Numbered from the stretch's first letter, positions 7,918 to 16,745 are shown. The stretch is DNA of 64,000 nt from CAYVQF01 sp964454015 (GCA_964454015.1 CAYVQF010000004.1:124001-188000), one strand, 5' to 3'. Notes: generated by a model from the letters alone, not told the origin. Translations and numbers: made by a program.

Positions 7918-8835
7918 TTAGAATTGTATCGTCCAGAAGAGCAGGGCCCCGTCAGGGCTCACGGCGCCCGAGATGTGGCTGTCGCTCTCGCTGTCGCCGT
8001 CCCAGGTGAAGGCCATGATGAGGGCCCCGGCGATGACCGCAGCGCCACCGACCGACATGGTGATGAGGCCCACCGTATCGAGGGTGTTGGCGCTGGCCTC
8101 TTTGTCGAGGGCCTCTTGGCGCGTCATGGAGGTGATGGTTTCTTCGCCGCGTAGGGCACTGCGGACGTCATCCCGCTGTCCTTCGGCGACGAAGTGCAAG
8201 GCGACCCCCGTGCCGACCAGGGCGAGGCCCGTGCCCAGGGAGACCCAGCTCCAGATCGAGGGGTTGAAGCCCCCGCTGCTCGGGGGGACGTCCGTGGGCG
8301 GTGGGGTCAGCGGGTCGACCTGGGCGAGATCTTTGACGGGCGGCTCAATGGGCTTGGGGGCCGGCTCGCAGTGCTGGTTGCGGGCGATCATGTCTTTGGG
8401 GCAGGCCGTGGGTTCGCCGGTGCAGGTCGCGGCGCTCTCGGACCATTTCTGGCCGACCCAGCAGCAGGTGGTGGTGCCGGCGGGCCTGGCTTTGCCCTCC
8501 GGGCAGGGGGGCAGCTCACAGGACTCGCGCTCGGCGTCGGGGACCAGGCCCTCCGGGCAGGCGCTCGGGGTGCCCGTGCAGGCCTTGTTCTTCCAGCTCT
8601 GCCCTGGCCAGCAGCATTCTCCCTGCCGCGTCAGTTCTTGGCCGTCAGGGCAGGTCTTGGTGGCCTTGGGCTTGGGCTTGGGTTTGGGCTTGGGCTTGCC
8701 TTTGTCCGGCTTGGGCTTCTCTTCGATGATGATCTGCGCATCGAGAGAGGGAATGGGGCCCAGGACGGCGCCCATGAAAAACAAAGCGCCAGCAAGGCAG
8801 AGGCGGAGAAAGGAGCTACCAAGTCTATTCTTCAT
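7918..8835 (-). CDS. Secreted Cys-rich protein with Lys-Pro linker and two-helix membrane module
   Basis: A 305-residue protein: signal peptide (about 1-33), a Lys-Pro repeat linker (PKPKPKPKPK), then three Cys-rich segments of the pattern CP-G...CCWPGQ-W...CTGTP-ACP to about 165, a Pro-rich spacer, and a C-terminal module with two hydrophobic helices (about 205-225 and 258-280) around a polar loop. It ends SPDGALLFWTIQF. This last module matches the end of the PEGA protein at 18953-19915. The ATG at 8835 is chosen because GAGAG lies eight bases upstream and the signal peptide starts there. Probably envelope-located; function unknown. Confidence 0.7.
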   Translation of the reverse strand: MKNRLGSSFLRLCLAGALFFMGAVLGPIPSLDAQIIIEEKPKPDKGKPKPKPKPKPKATKTCPDGQELTRQGECCWPGQSWKNKACTGTPSACPEGLVPDAERESCELPPCPEGKARPAGTTTCCWVGQKWSESAATCTGEPTACPKDMIARNQHCEPAPKPIEPPVKDLAQVDPLTPPPTDVPPSSGGFNPSIWSWVSLGTGLALVGTGVALHFVAEGQRDDVRSALRGEETITSMTRQEALDKEASANTLDTVGLITMSVGGAAVIAGALIMAFTWDGDSESDSHISGAVSPDGALLFWTIQF

Positions 8836-8963
8836 AAGAAAACTCTCATTCACGGTGCAGCCCCAGTGCGCTCGGTCGTTGCGATCTGCGTCCATCAGCG
8901 GATGGCTCTCCCATTGTCACGGGGGTGCGGGCTTCTGTCCAGTATTTTGCTCGGGCGGTGGCT

Positions 8964-9482
8964 TCATGGCTGATCGTCTGGTGGGGCTTCTTCAGGGCTG
9001 ATGTCGATGACATCGCCTTCACGGTAGGCACCGTGAGGGGCGGTCGGTGTGGAGCGCCACGGCGATGGCTGGTGTTCGACGCGATGGAAGAAGAATGGGC
9101 CGCTGGCCGCGCCGGTGTGGGTCACTTGGGCAGCGAGGCGGCGGCGGAGGGCCTGGCGCACCCAGCGACGCGCCGGGGGGATGAGGAGGGTGAGGCCGAG
9201 GAGGTCCGTGATGAGTCCCGGCGTCACCAAGACGATGCCAGCGAGCAAGACGAGCACGCCATCGAGCAGCTCGGCGTCGGGGAGCTCGCCGCGGGCGAGG
9301 CGCTGCTGGATGGCCCGCCAGGCGCGGCGTCCTTGGGAGCGCGCCAGGGCGGCTCCGAGGAGCCCCGTGGCGACGACGAGGGCGAAGGTGGGCCAGAAGC
9401 CGAAGCGCTGCCCAACCTCGATCAAGAGGGCGAGCTCGAGGATGGGCAAGATGATGAAGAGCAGGGCGAGCTTGACAAACAT
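8964..9482 (-). CDS. fxsA: FxsA family membrane protein
   Basis: A 172-residue protein starting with two or three hydrophobic helices: MFVKLALLFIILPILEL, WPTFALVVATGLLGAAL, and DGVLVLLAGIVLVTPGLITD, which contains the PGLITD-LGL signature of FxsA proteins. FxsA is an inner membrane protein first known as a suppressor of phage T7 exclusion; its normal role is unclear. The C-terminal 60 residues are soluble and acidic. The ATG at 9482 follows AAAGGA and gives the standard N-terminus; the frame is open 14 codons further. It is divergent from hypE, 155 bases apart. Confidence 0.88.
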   Translation of the reverse strand: MFVKLALLFIILPILELALLIEVGQRFGFWPTFALVVATGLLGAALARSQGRRAWRAIQQRLARGELPDAELLDGVLVLLAGIVLVTPGLITDLLGLTLLIPPARRWVRQALRRRLAAQVTHTGAASGPFFFHRVEHQPSPWRSTPTAPHGAYREGDVIDISPEEAPPDDQP

Positions 9483-9637
9483 GGCATTCCTTTGCCTGAT
9501 GCGTTTCCCATCGGCACGGCGCATAGCCTACACCGTCGGAGTGACCCGTGCCAGGGGGTGTGGTGGCGGTCCGGGAGAGGGTGCCGGCGGACAGCGACCC
9601 TGGGGGTGTCCTAGGGCGAGTGGGAGAGCGAGGAATC

Positions 9638-10675
9638 ATGAGCGACAAGGCAGATGGAACGACGCTACTCCTCGGGCATGGGGGTGGGGGTGAGCTGACC
9701 CGGCGTTTGCTTGCCCAGCACATTTTGCCTGCCATTGCCAACCCCCTGCTGGACCCGTTGACGGACAGCGCGGTCATTGCTTTGGGGGGCGGCGCCGAAG
9801 GGAGCCGCCTGTGCTTCACCACGGACGCCTCGGTGGTGAAGCCACTCTTCTTCCCCGGGGGCGACATCGGTCGCCTGGCGGTGTGCGGGACGGTCAACGA
9901 TCTCGCCATGATGGGGGCCAAGCCCTTGGCGCTGAGCTTGGCGCTGATCATCGAGGAAGGTTTCACCGTGGAGGCCTTGGAAGCGATCATGGCTTCCATC
10001 GGCGCTGCGGCGCGCGAAGCGGGGGTGGCCATCGCCACTGGGGACACCAAGGTGGTCGAGCGACGCGGGGGAGACGGGCTCTTCATTGCCACGGCTGGAG
10101 TGGGGCTCCAGCTCCCGGGGCTGCGGCTCGATGCCGCGTTGGTGCGGCCCGGTGACGTGATCGTGGTGTCCGGGAGCATCGCCGAGCATGGTCTGGCGGT
10201 GATGTCCGTGCGCGAGGGCTTGCGTCTCCAGAGCGCGGTGCACAGCGATGTCGCTCCCATCGCGGTGATGGCCAATGGGTTGGCGGCTGCGCTGGGGGAA
10301 GACCTGCGTTTCTTGCGGGATCCGACCCGGGGGGGGCTGGCGGGGGTGCTGGCGGATCTGGTGGAAGGCTGTGGCCACAGCGTCGAGGTCGAGGAGGGGG
10401 CCATTCCGCTGCGCGAGGCGACGCGCCACTTGGCTGAGGTGTTGGGGCTGGACCCGTTGGTGGTGGCGAATGAGGGGAAGCTGGTGGCGGTGGTGGCGGC
10501 CGAGCGGGCGGCGGAGGCCTTGGCGGTGTGTCAGGCCAGCCCCTACGGCGCGCAGGCGGCGGTGATTGGGCGGGTGATCGCCAAGAAGCCGGCGCTGGTG
10601 GAGTTGTGCACGCGCTCCGGTGGCCGGCGTTGGGTGCAGCGTCCGCAAGGGGAAGAGCTGCCGAGGATATGCTGA
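9638..10675 (+). CDS. hypE: Hydrogenase maturation protein HypE
   Basis: A 345-residue ATP-dependent enzyme that dehydrates a C-terminal thiocarboxamide to thiocyanate, supplying the cyanide ligands of [NiFe]-hydrogenase. Visible features: HGGGGELTRRL at the N-terminus, the PurM-type AIRS domain with TDASVVKPLFFPGGDIGRLAV and GTVNDLAMMGAKP, ATGDTKVVER, DPTRGGLAGVLADL, VANEGKLVAVV, and the essential terminal Cys in PRIC. ATG 9638 follows GCGAGGA. hypC and hypD lie 23 kb away in this window; hypA, hypB, hypF and hydrogenase subunits are not here. The terminal Cys is intact, so the protein is likely functional. Confidence 0.95.
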   Translation: MSDKADGTTLLLGHGGGGELTRRLLAQHILPAIANPLLDPLTDSAVIALGGGAEGSRLCFTTDASVVKPLFFPGGDIGRLAVCGTVNDLAMMGAKPLALSLALIIEEGFTVEALEAIMASIGAAAREAGVAIATGDTKVVERRGGDGLFIATAGVGLQLPGLRLDAALVRPGDVIVVSGSIAEHGLAVMSVREGLRLQSAVHSDVAPIAVMANGLAAALGEDLRFLRDPTRGGLAGVLADLVEGCGHSVEVEEGAIPLREATRHLAEVLGLDPLVVANEGKLVAVVAAERAAEALAVCQASPYGAQAAVIGRVIAKKPALVELCTRSGGRRWVQRPQGEELPRIC

Positions 10676-10724
10676 TCTGAGCAGGCGCCAGTCGAGGTGC
10701 AAGGGGCGGACGGGGGGAGGTCTC

Positions 10725-10741
10725 GGCGCAGGGTATGCGCC
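10725..10741. terminator. Perfect short hairpin between convergent genes
   Basis: GGCGCA and TGCGCC (6-bp stem, 5-base loop) lie between the ends of hypE and the convergent small ORF. There is no T-run on either side, so a bidirectional terminator is only a possibility. Confidence 0.25.
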
Positions 10742-10766
10742 GCCCTGGGCCCGTGGATCCCAGCAG

Positions 10767-10874
10767 CTAGTCGCGCGGCTCGCGGGCCAAGGCGCGGAGG
10801 GTGCGGCCGAGGGCGAGGATGAGGACGCCAGCGGTGAGGATGGCGACGAGGATGGGGACAAAGCGCAAGAGCAT
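10767..10874 (-). CDS. Possible 35-residue single-span membrane protein
   Basis: A short frame, ATG 10874 to TAG 10767, encoding a basic start MLLRFVP, one hydrophobic stretch ILVAILTAGVLILAL and a basic tail LGRTLRALAREPRD. AGGA lies eight bases before the ATG and overlaps the stop region of the lipoprotein gene ten bases upstream, as expected for translational coupling. The charge pattern suits a small tail-type inner membrane protein. No family is recognised, and a chance frame in GC-rich DNA cannot be excluded. Confidence 0.45.
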   Translation of the reverse strand: MLLRFVPILVAILTAGVLILALGRTLRALAREPRD

Positions 10875-10883
10875 GGGTTCGTC

Positions 10884-11507
10884 CTAGAGGAGCTCCACTT
10901 CCAGCTCGAAGGCTTGCGGGGTATCGATGGAGGCGGCGAAGTCGTCGACGAAGACGTAGTAGACGCCTTTGTCGAAGGTTTCGAGGATTTGGGCGGGGGC
11001 GCCATCGCCGGGTGCGAAGGCGCAGGCCACTTGTTTGAAGCGATCGTTGCAGACGTTGCGGACGTAGAGGGCGATGCGGCTGTTTTCAGGGTCCGTGGCG
11101 CGGGCCAGGATGCGGACCAGTTGGCGTTTGGGGACGTAGATGGCGTAGATGAGCTCGCGGCCCTGGGAGTTGTGCGAGGAGGGGCAGGCGTAGGAGTTCC
11201 AGTAGGTGCCTGAGACGCCGTCGGCGGTGTGGCCGGTGATGAGGGCGCTGCCGCTGCTGAGGTCGATGAGCTCGGGGCGTTGGCCGTGGCACTCGGTGAC
11301 GATTTCGGGCACTTCGACTTCTTCGAGGGTGTCTTCATTGGGGACTTCTTCGCCGTCGGCGAGCTCCCAGGTGTCATCGCCGGGGACGACTTCGCCGTCC
11401 TCGATGTCGAAGAGGTCGTAGGGATCGCCTTTGCGTCGCCCACAGGCGACCATGAGCACCATCAGGATGAGGAGCAGAGACCATTTGAGGGCGATGCGAT
11501 AGGCCAT
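10884..11507 (-). CDS. Lipoprotein of unknown function
   Basis: A 207-residue lipoprotein: hydrophobic signal with lipobox VLMVACG (Cys22), an acidic linker rich in Asp, Glu and Pro (about 26-75), then a globular domain with GTYWNSYACPSSHNSQGRE, LIYAIYVPKRQLVRILA, SRIALYVRNVC and GVYYVFVDDF. The pattern of short beta strands ending in YYVFVDD resembles pre-peptidase C-terminal (PPC)-like beta-sandwich domains common in Myxococcota surface proteins, but that is a weak likeness. Three Cys in the domain could form disulfides. It is followed by the tiny ORF at 10767. Confidence 0.75.
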   Translation of the reverse strand: MAYRIALKWSLLLILMVLMVACGRRKGDPYDLFDIEDGEVVPGDDTWELADGEEVPNEDTLEEVEVPEIVTECHGQRPELIDLSSGSALITGHTADGVSGTYWNSYACPSSHNSQGRELIYAIYVPKRQLVRILARATDPENSRIALYVRNVCNDRFKQVACAFAPGDGAPAQILETFDKGVYYVFVDDFAASIDTPQAFELEVELL

Positions 11508-11546
11508 GGGGTACCTCTTGTGCTTTCCTTGCCGACCAGCCGTATT

Positions 11547-13898
11547 TTAGCTGGGCTCGCGGGCGGATGCCAGGGCGATTCCACTCGCCTGAATATCCTT
11601 GCCATAGGGCGCGAAGCGCCGCAAGCGCAAGGCGTTGCCCAAGACGGAGAGGCTGGAGGCGGCCATGGCAGCGGCGGCGATCATGGGCGAGAGGAGGTGC
11701 CCCGTCAGTGGGAAGAGGAGGCCGGCCGCCACGGGGATGGCGCAGATGTTGTAGATAAAGGCGAAGAAGAGGTTCTGACGAATGATCTGCATGGTGCGGG
11801 TGGACAGGCGCAGGGCGTCGACGAGGGCGCTCAGATCGGAGCGCACCAAGGTGAGGCCGGCGGTGCCCATGGCGAGATCGGCGCCGTGTCCCATGGCGAT
11901 GCCGACGTCGGCCAGGGCGAGGGCGGGGGCGTCGTTGATGCCGTCACCGACCATGGCGACGAGCCGCCCTTGTGCTTTCAGGTGCTGAACGAGGGCGGCT
12001 TTGTCGTGGGGGCTCTGGCTGGCGTGCACCGCGTCGATGCCAGAGGCCGCGGCGATGGTGTCGGCGGCGGCGCGGTGATCCCCCGTGGCCATGATGATCC
12101 GTTTGTCCAAGGCGCGGAGGGCGGCGACGGCGGCCGGCGCCGTGGCGGTGAGCTGGTCGGCGAAGGCGATGATCCCGGCGATGGCGCCGTCGATCTCGAC
12201 CCAGACGAGGCTCTGGCCGAGCGCGTGGGCTTGGTCGCGCGCGGCGAGGAGCTCGGGCGGCGGCGGTGCCGCTGGCGCGAGCCAGGCCAAGGTGCCGACG
12301 CGGACCTGGCGCCCTGCGACTTGGCCACTGACACCCTGGCCGGGCAGGGCCGCGAAATCGTCGACGGGCAGGGGCTCGACGCCGAGGCGCTGGCCATGGT
12401 CGCGCAGGGCGCGGGCCAGGGGGTGTTCGCTGGCGCTCTCGACGGCCACAGCGAGGGCGAGGGATGGCTGGGGGTGCAGCTCCGGGGTCCACAGCGCTTG
12501 GGTCACTTGGGGGCGTCCTTCGGTCAGGGTACCCGTCTTGTCGAGGATCACCGTGTCGCAACGTTGGAGGCGCTCCAAGGCTTCGGCGTTGGCGAAGAGG
12601 AGGCCGTGGCGCGCGCCGACGCCTGTCCCGACGACGATGGCTGCGGGGGTGGCGAGGCCGAGGGCGCAGGGGCAGGCGATGATGAGCACGGCCAAGGCAG
12701 CCGTCAGGGCGTAGGCCGTCTGGGGTTGGGGGCCAAAGGCGAGCCAGGCGATGAGGGTGAGCAGGGCGACGACGAGCACCACGGGGACGAAGCGCGCGGC
12801 GACGCGGTCGGCGGTGCGTTGAATGGGGGCGCGCGAGGCTTGAGCGTTGCGCACCTGCGTGATGATGCGGGCCAGGAGGGTGTGCGCGCCGACCCGGGAG
12901 GCCTGTGCGACAAAGGCACCGGCGTGGTTCACTGTGCCGGCCAAGACCTCATCGCCGACGGTGACGGGCTTCGGCAAGGGTTCGCCGGTCATCATGGCGG
13001 TGTCGATCTCCGAGCGCCCTTCGATGATGACGGCGTCGACGGGGACGCGCTCTCCCGGTCGCACGCGGACGCAGTCACCGAGCTGGAGGCGGTCGGGCGG
13101 GGTGTCCACTTCGGCGCCGGTGGCGGCGTCGATGCGGTGGGCCAGGGTGGGCTGGAGTTGCAAGAGGCCGCGCAGGGCGCCCTGGGTTTTGCGGCGGGCG
13201 TTGCCTTCGAGGACGCGGCCGAGGAGGACCAGGGTGATGATGACGGCGCCGCTCTCGAAGTAGACGTGGGCGGGTTCGGTGGCCAGGGTTGGCCACCAGG
13301 TGATGGCGCTGCTGTAGGTCCATGCGGCGAGGGTTCCGAGGGCGACGAGGGTGTCCATATCGGCGCTGCGCTGGCGGAGGGCGCGGGCCGCGCCGCTGAT
13401 GAAAGGCCAGCCGGCCACGAATTGGACGGGGGTGGCCAGCAGCCACTGGAGCATGTGGAAGGGCTTGCGGCCGGCCCACTCGGAGGTCGGGAAGGGGCCG
13501 AGGAGGTGGGTCATGTCGCCGAGCATGGCGATGACGAAGAGGGGGAGGCTGAGGGCGATGGCGAGCCACAGGCGGTGGATGCGCTGTTGCCGCTGCTTGT
13601 CCTCAGTGCGATCGATGGCGTCGAAGTGGGCGCCGAGGAGGTCCTTGGCGTCCTCGGGGGCGGTGTAGGTGCCTTGGAAGCCCAGGCGGTCGATGGTCGA
13701 GAGCACCGTGTCGACGGCGAGACGAGACGGGGAGATGCGCAGGCGCGCCTCTTGGGTGGCGAAGGAGACGGCGACGTCCTGGGCGCCGTCGAGCTGGGAC
13801 AGGGTGCGGTCGATGCGGCCGGCACAGCCAGCGCAGTGCATGCCGGCGATGCTGATGACGATCTCTGTGCTTTCTTCGTGAGGTTTCATCTGGCTCAT
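11547..13898 (-). CDS. copA: Copper-type P1B heavy-metal-transporting ATPase
   Basis: A 783-residue ATP-driven metal exporter of the inner membrane. In order: one N-terminal heavy-metal-binding domain with GMHCAGC (about residues 20-26), transmembrane helices from about 110, the actuator domain with MMTGEPLPKPV, the CPC metal-binding helix in IIACPCALGLATPAA, the phosphorylated Asp in DKTGTLTEGRP, the nucleotide domain with SEHPLARAL, MVGDGINDAPALA, and C-terminal helices with an MXXSS segment (MAASSLSVLGNALRLRRF). CPC plus the MAASS-type last helix fit Cu(I) ATPases. Start at 13898 is preceded by GGGAG. No copper chaperone or regulator gene is adjacent. Confidence 0.93.
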   Translation of the reverse strand: MSQMKPHEESTEIVISIAGMHCAGCAGRIDRTLSQLDGAQDVAVSFATQEARLRISPSRLAVDTVLSTIDRLGFQGTYTAPEDAKDLLGAHFDAIDRTEDKQRQQRIHRLWLAIALSLPLFVIAMLGDMTHLLGPFPTSEWAGRKPFHMLQWLLATPVQFVAGWPFISGAARALRQRSADMDTLVALGTLAAWTYSSAITWWPTLATEPAHVYFESGAVIITLVLLGRVLEGNARRKTQGALRGLLQLQPTLAHRIDAATGAEVDTPPDRLQLGDCVRVRPGERVPVDAVIIEGRSEIDTAMMTGEPLPKPVTVGDEVLAGTVNHAGAFVAQASRVGAHTLLARIITQVRNAQASRAPIQRTADRVAARFVPVVLVVALLTLIAWLAFGPQPQTAYALTAALAVLIIACPCALGLATPAAIVVGTGVGARHGLLFANAEALERLQRCDTVILDKTGTLTEGRPQVTQALWTPELHPQPSLALAVAVESASEHPLARALRDHGQRLGVEPLPVDDFAALPGQGVSGQVAGRQVRVGTLAWLAPAAPPPPELLAARDQAHALGQSLVWVEIDGAIAGIIAFADQLTATAPAAVAALRALDKRIIMATGDHRAAADTIAAASGIDAVHASQSPHDKAALVQHLKAQGRLVAMVGDGINDAPALALADVGIAMGHGADLAMGTAGLTLVRSDLSALVDALRLSTRTMQIIRQNLFFAFIYNICAIPVAAGLLFPLTGHLLSPMIAAAAMAASSLSVLGNALRLRRFAPYGKDIQASGIALASAREPS

Positions 13899-13971
13899 GG
13901 GCTAGGCTCCCTGAGTAAGGAAAGTAGGTGTCGTGGTCGATTTGACAAGGGCGCTGGGCGAGGGAGCGCGT

Positions 13972-13998
13972 GGGCGGGGGCGGGGGCGGGGGCGGGGG
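13972..13998. repeat. GGGGGC tandem tract, possible G-quadruplex
   Basis: A GGG run and four GGGGG runs are separated by single C residues on the plus strand, in the divergent gap between copA and the beta-helix lipoprotein. Five G-runs with one-base loops meet the usual G-quadruplex pattern. It starts 74 bases upstream of copA's start and ends 85 bases before the start at 14083. Confidence 0.7.
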
Positions 13999-14082
13999 AG
14001 CGCGGCCATGACAGAGGCGCGCTTTTGTGAGAAGAGTGGAGGGAGGCAGACTTGATGGCGTGCGTTGGCTGGGAGGGCTCAG

Positions 14083-15273
14083 ATGGTGCGTACCTTTGGT
14101 TGTATGTTCTCGCTTTTGGTGGTGGCGTCTTGGGCGTTGGGTTGTGATGATGGCCCCAAGGGTGGCGGTGATGCCGATCCCGACACGGTGCAGGTGGATG
14201 TGCCTGGGGATGGGGTGCCGGTGGATGTGCCCGGCGATGGGCTTGGGGAGGATGTCTTAGTGGACCTCATCGTCCATCCTGAGGACGGTCCTCCTGCGGG
14301 TTACGCCGAGGGCAAGTGTGCCGTGCCCGCGGATGCAGGCCTGGAAGATGTCTCCAACCCGGATCGGGTGGTCGGGACGGGGACGGCCGAGAGCTGTACG
14401 GCCGAGGCGTTCATCGCCGCCGTGGCGGCGGGCGGGGTCATCGTGTTCGACTGTGGTCCGGCGCCGGTGACCATCACCCTGGATCGCCCGGCGAAGGTTT
14501 TCAACGACAAGGGCCCGAGGATCGTCATCGATGGTGGCGGCAAGGTGACCCTGAGCGGGGGAGGAGTGACGCGGATTCTCTACATGAACACCTGTGACTC
14601 GGCGCAGAAGTGGACCACGCCCCATTGTCAGAACCAGGATCATCCGCAGTTGACCGTGCAGAACCTGACCTTTATCAACGGCAACTCCAAGAACGAGCAG
14701 GACTTTGACGGGGGTGGGGCCATTTGGGTACGTGGCGGTCGCTTCAAGGTGGTGAACTCGCGCTTTTTCAACAATGTCTGCGCCGACGAGGGCCCCGACG
14801 TGGGCGGGGCGGCCATTCGGGTCTTCAGTCAGTACGAGGGGCTGCCGGTCTATGTGGTCAACAGCACTTTCGGTGGCGGCGCGGGCTATGGCAACGTGGG
14901 CGCCAATGGTGGCGGCGTGAGCAGCATTGGGGTGTCATGGAGCATCTACAACAGCCTCTTTAGCCACAACCGGGCCATAGGCGTGGGGGGCAACCCGGCC
15001 CAGGCGGGTACGCCCGGTGGTGGCAGCGGCGGGGCGATCTACAATGATGGGAACGAGATGACCCTGCGGCTGTGTGGGAGCCGCCTCTCCCACAATGAGG
15101 TGGTGCAGCATGGGTCGGCGATTTTCTTCGTCAGCAATAACCACACGGGGGAGATCTACATCGAAGACTCGGTGATCACGGACAACGTGGGGGGGAGCTG
15201 GTATCCGACCTATCCGCAGATTTCCAACCACAGCGACACGCCGATTCACGTCAGTGGATCCACCATCGAGTGA
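14083..15273 (+). CDS. Lipoprotein with right-handed beta-helix repeats
   Basis: A 396-residue protein. The signal ends SWALGC (lipobox-like), followed by an acidic linker with a repeated VDVPGDG motif, then a long domain of beta-helix type: VIVFDCGPAPVTITLDRP, RIVIDGGGKVTLSGGG, LTVQNLTFINGNS, GGGAIWVRGGRFKVVNSRF, SIYNSLFSHNRA, GGAIYNDGNEMTLRLCGSRL. GGAI and N-F/L-S-N repeats are typical of polymorphic outer-membrane-protein/parallel beta-helix families, often carbohydrate-binding or adhesive. No pectate-lyase catalytic set is obvious. ATG 14083 follows GGGAGGG; a TTG start at 14065 is less likely. Surface location inferred. Confidence 0.8.
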   Translation: MVRTFGCMFSLLVVASWALGCDDGPKGGGDADPDTVQVDVPGDGVPVDVPGDGLGEDVLVDLIVHPEDGPPAGYAEGKCAVPADAGLEDVSNPDRVVGTGTAESCTAEAFIAAVAAGGVIVFDCGPAPVTITLDRPAKVFNDKGPRIVIDGGGKVTLSGGGVTRILYMNTCDSAQKWTTPHCQNQDHPQLTVQNLTFINGNSKNEQDFDGGGAIWVRGGRFKVVNSRFFNNVCADEGPDVGGAAIRVFSQYEGLPVYVVNSTFGGGAGYGNVGANGGGVSSIGVSWSIYNSLFSHNRAIGVGGNPAQAGTPGGGSGGAIYNDGNEMTLRLCGSRLSHNEVVQHGSAIFFVSNNHTGEIYIEDSVITDNVGGSWYPTYPQISNHSDTPIHVSGSTIE

Positions 15274-15328
15274 AGGCAGGGTCGGTGACGCTGCGCGGGG
15301 GTGAGGCGGTTGGCTCAGGGGTCGCTTC

Positions 15329-16399
15329 TCAGTCCGTTTCTTGCTGCAGGCGCTCGCTCTGCTCAGCGCTCTGTAGGGCATCGACGAACTCATCGAGGTC
15401 GCCCGTGGCCATGATGCGGTCCAAGGCGTGCACGGTGAGTCCGATGCGGTGATCGGTGATGCGGTTTTGGGGGAAGTTGTAGGTGCGGATGCGTTCGGAG
15501 CGGTCGCCACTGCCGACCATGGTGCGGCGGGAGTCGGCGCGTTCTTGTTGGCGTTTTTGGCTCTCGAAATCGAGGAGGCGGCTGCGCAGGACCTTCATGC
15601 CCCGGGCGCGGTTTTTGTGTTGTGAGCGTTCGTCTTGGCTGGTGACGACGATGCCCGTGGGGAGGTGGGTGATGCGGACGGCCGAGTCGGTGGTGTTGAC
15701 GTGCTGGCCGCCGGCCCCGCTGGAGCGGTAGGTGTCGATTTTGAGGTCGTTTTCATCGATTTTGATGTCGACGTCCTCGGCCTCTGGGAGGACGGCGACG
15801 GTGCAGGCTGAGGTGTGAATGCGTCCTTGGCTCTCGGTGACGGGGATACGTTGGACGCGGTGGGTGCCGGCTTCGTATTTGAGCTTGCTGTAGACCTGTT
15901 GGCCGCTGATGAGGGCGATGATTTCTTTGTAGCCGCCGACCGTCCCGGGAGAGGCCGAGAGGGTCTCGATTTTCCAGCGTTGCTGGTCGCTGAAGCGCTG
16001 GTACATGGCGTAGAGGCTCCCGGCGAAGAGTGCGGCCTCATCGCCGCCGGTGCCGGCGCGGATCTCGAGGATGACGTTTTTATCGTCGAGGGGGTCTTTG
16101 GGAACCAGGAGTCGACGGAGTCTTAGGGTGAGATCCTCGAGTTCCTGCTCGAGGGAGGTGACCTCGGCTTGGGCCATGGCGCGCAAGTCGGGATCGGGGT
16201 CGCGCGTCATTTCTTGGGCTTCGGCCAAGCTCTTCTCGATGGCGCGGTAGTGGCGGTAGGTGGTCACCACCTCAGCGAGGTCGGCATGGGCCCGGGTGAG
16301 GTTATGGTAGGCGACGCGGTTGGCGATGATGTCGGGGTCAGCCAACTGGGTGGTCAAGTCGTCGAAGTGTCGCTCGAGGTCTTGGAGCTTATCGAACAT
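15329..16399 (-). CDS. prfA: Peptide chain release factor 1
   Basis: A 356-residue factor that reads UAA and UAG in the ribosome and triggers peptide release. The codon-recognition tripeptide has the RF1 form P-x-T (PVT in RIPVTESQGRIHTSA), and the catalytic GGQ is in SSGAGGQHVNTTDSAVR. The N-terminal helical domain and the basic C-terminal part (RIRTYNFPQNRITDHRIG) are complete and length is standard. It lies downstream of rpmE on the same strand, a common pairing. prmC, the methyltransferase that often follows prfA, is not next to it here. Confidence 0.97.
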   Translation of the reverse strand: MFDKLQDLERHFDDLTTQLADPDIIANRVAYHNLTRAHADLAEVVTTYRHYRAIEKSLAEAQEMTRDPDPDLRAMAQAEVTSLEQELEDLTLRLRRLLVPKDPLDDKNVILEIRAGTGGDEAALFAGSLYAMYQRFSDQQRWKIETLSASPGTVGGYKEIIALISGQQVYSKLKYEAGTHRVQRIPVTESQGRIHTSACTVAVLPEAEDVDIKIDENDLKIDTYRSSGAGGQHVNTTDSAVRITHLPTGIVVTSQDERSQHKNRARGMKVLRSRLLDFESQKRQQERADSRRTMVGSGDRSERIRTYNFPQNRITDHRIGLTVHALDRIMATGDLDEFVDALQSAEQSERLQQETD

Positions 16400-16491
16400 G
16401 GTAGACGCTCACAGGAGATAAGGACCGATGGAGAGGCCGCGTATTGCGACGCCACCGGTACCAGACCCGAGGAGCCCCCTCGTCTCGCGAG

Positions 16492-16506
16492 GCGTGCGCC
16501 GCACGC
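16492..16506. repeat. Perfect inverted repeat between rpmE and prfA
   Basis: GCGTGC-GCC-GCACGC forms a 6-bp stem with a 3-base loop in the 136-base gap. A second short arm pair, CCTCG and CGAGG, lies just before it. No T-run follows on the minus strand, so it may be an RNA structure or processing point rather than a terminator. Confidence 0.3.
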
Positions 16507-16535
16507 ATCCACAGACACCCAGACGAAGACTCGCG

Positions 16536-16745
16536 CTACTTGGCAGTGGTTCGGTTGTATTTTTTGTTGAAGCGTTCCACGCGGCCGGCGGTGTCGATGA
16601 GTTTCTGCTTGCCCGTGAAGAGGGGGTGGCACTGGGAGCAGATTTCCACGGCGTAATCGCCCTTGGTGGAGCGGGTGGCGAAGCTGGCGCCACAGGCACA
16701 ACTGATGACCGCGGCTTTGTATTCAGGATGGATGTTCTCGCGCAT
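16536..16745 (-). CDS. rpmE: Ribosomal protein bL31, zinc-binding form
   Basis: A 69-residue 50S subunit protein. MRENIHPEYKAAVISCACG has the first Cys pair (CxC) and EICSQCHPLFTGKQK the second (CxxC), so this is the zinc-containing C+ type. RVERFNKKY is the usual C-terminal motif. ATG 16745 follows GGAG six bases upstream; eight extra codons of open frame are not used. A strong sigma-70 promoter lies at 16838-16866. It is probably cotranscribed with prfA. Confidence 0.97.
   Translation of the reverse strand: MRENIHPEYKAAVISCACGASFATRSTKGDYAVEICSQCHPLFTGKQKLIDTAGRVERFNKKYNRTTAK

Noticed and set aside
8661..8705. Repetitive TTGGGC sequence as a DNA repeat or regulatory element
   Set aside because: It encodes the Lys-Pro linker of the gene at 7918-8835, so the repeat is protein-level.
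13942..13947. Perfect TTGACA as a promoter for the gene at 14083
   Set aside because: No acceptable -10 lies 16-18 bases downstream; the area is G-rich.
11229..14030. 933-codon plus-strand open frame
   Set aside because: It is antisense to copA, whose CPC and DKTGT motifs are unambiguous; the translation is Gly/Asp/Glu-rich without motifs, a codon-bias shadow.
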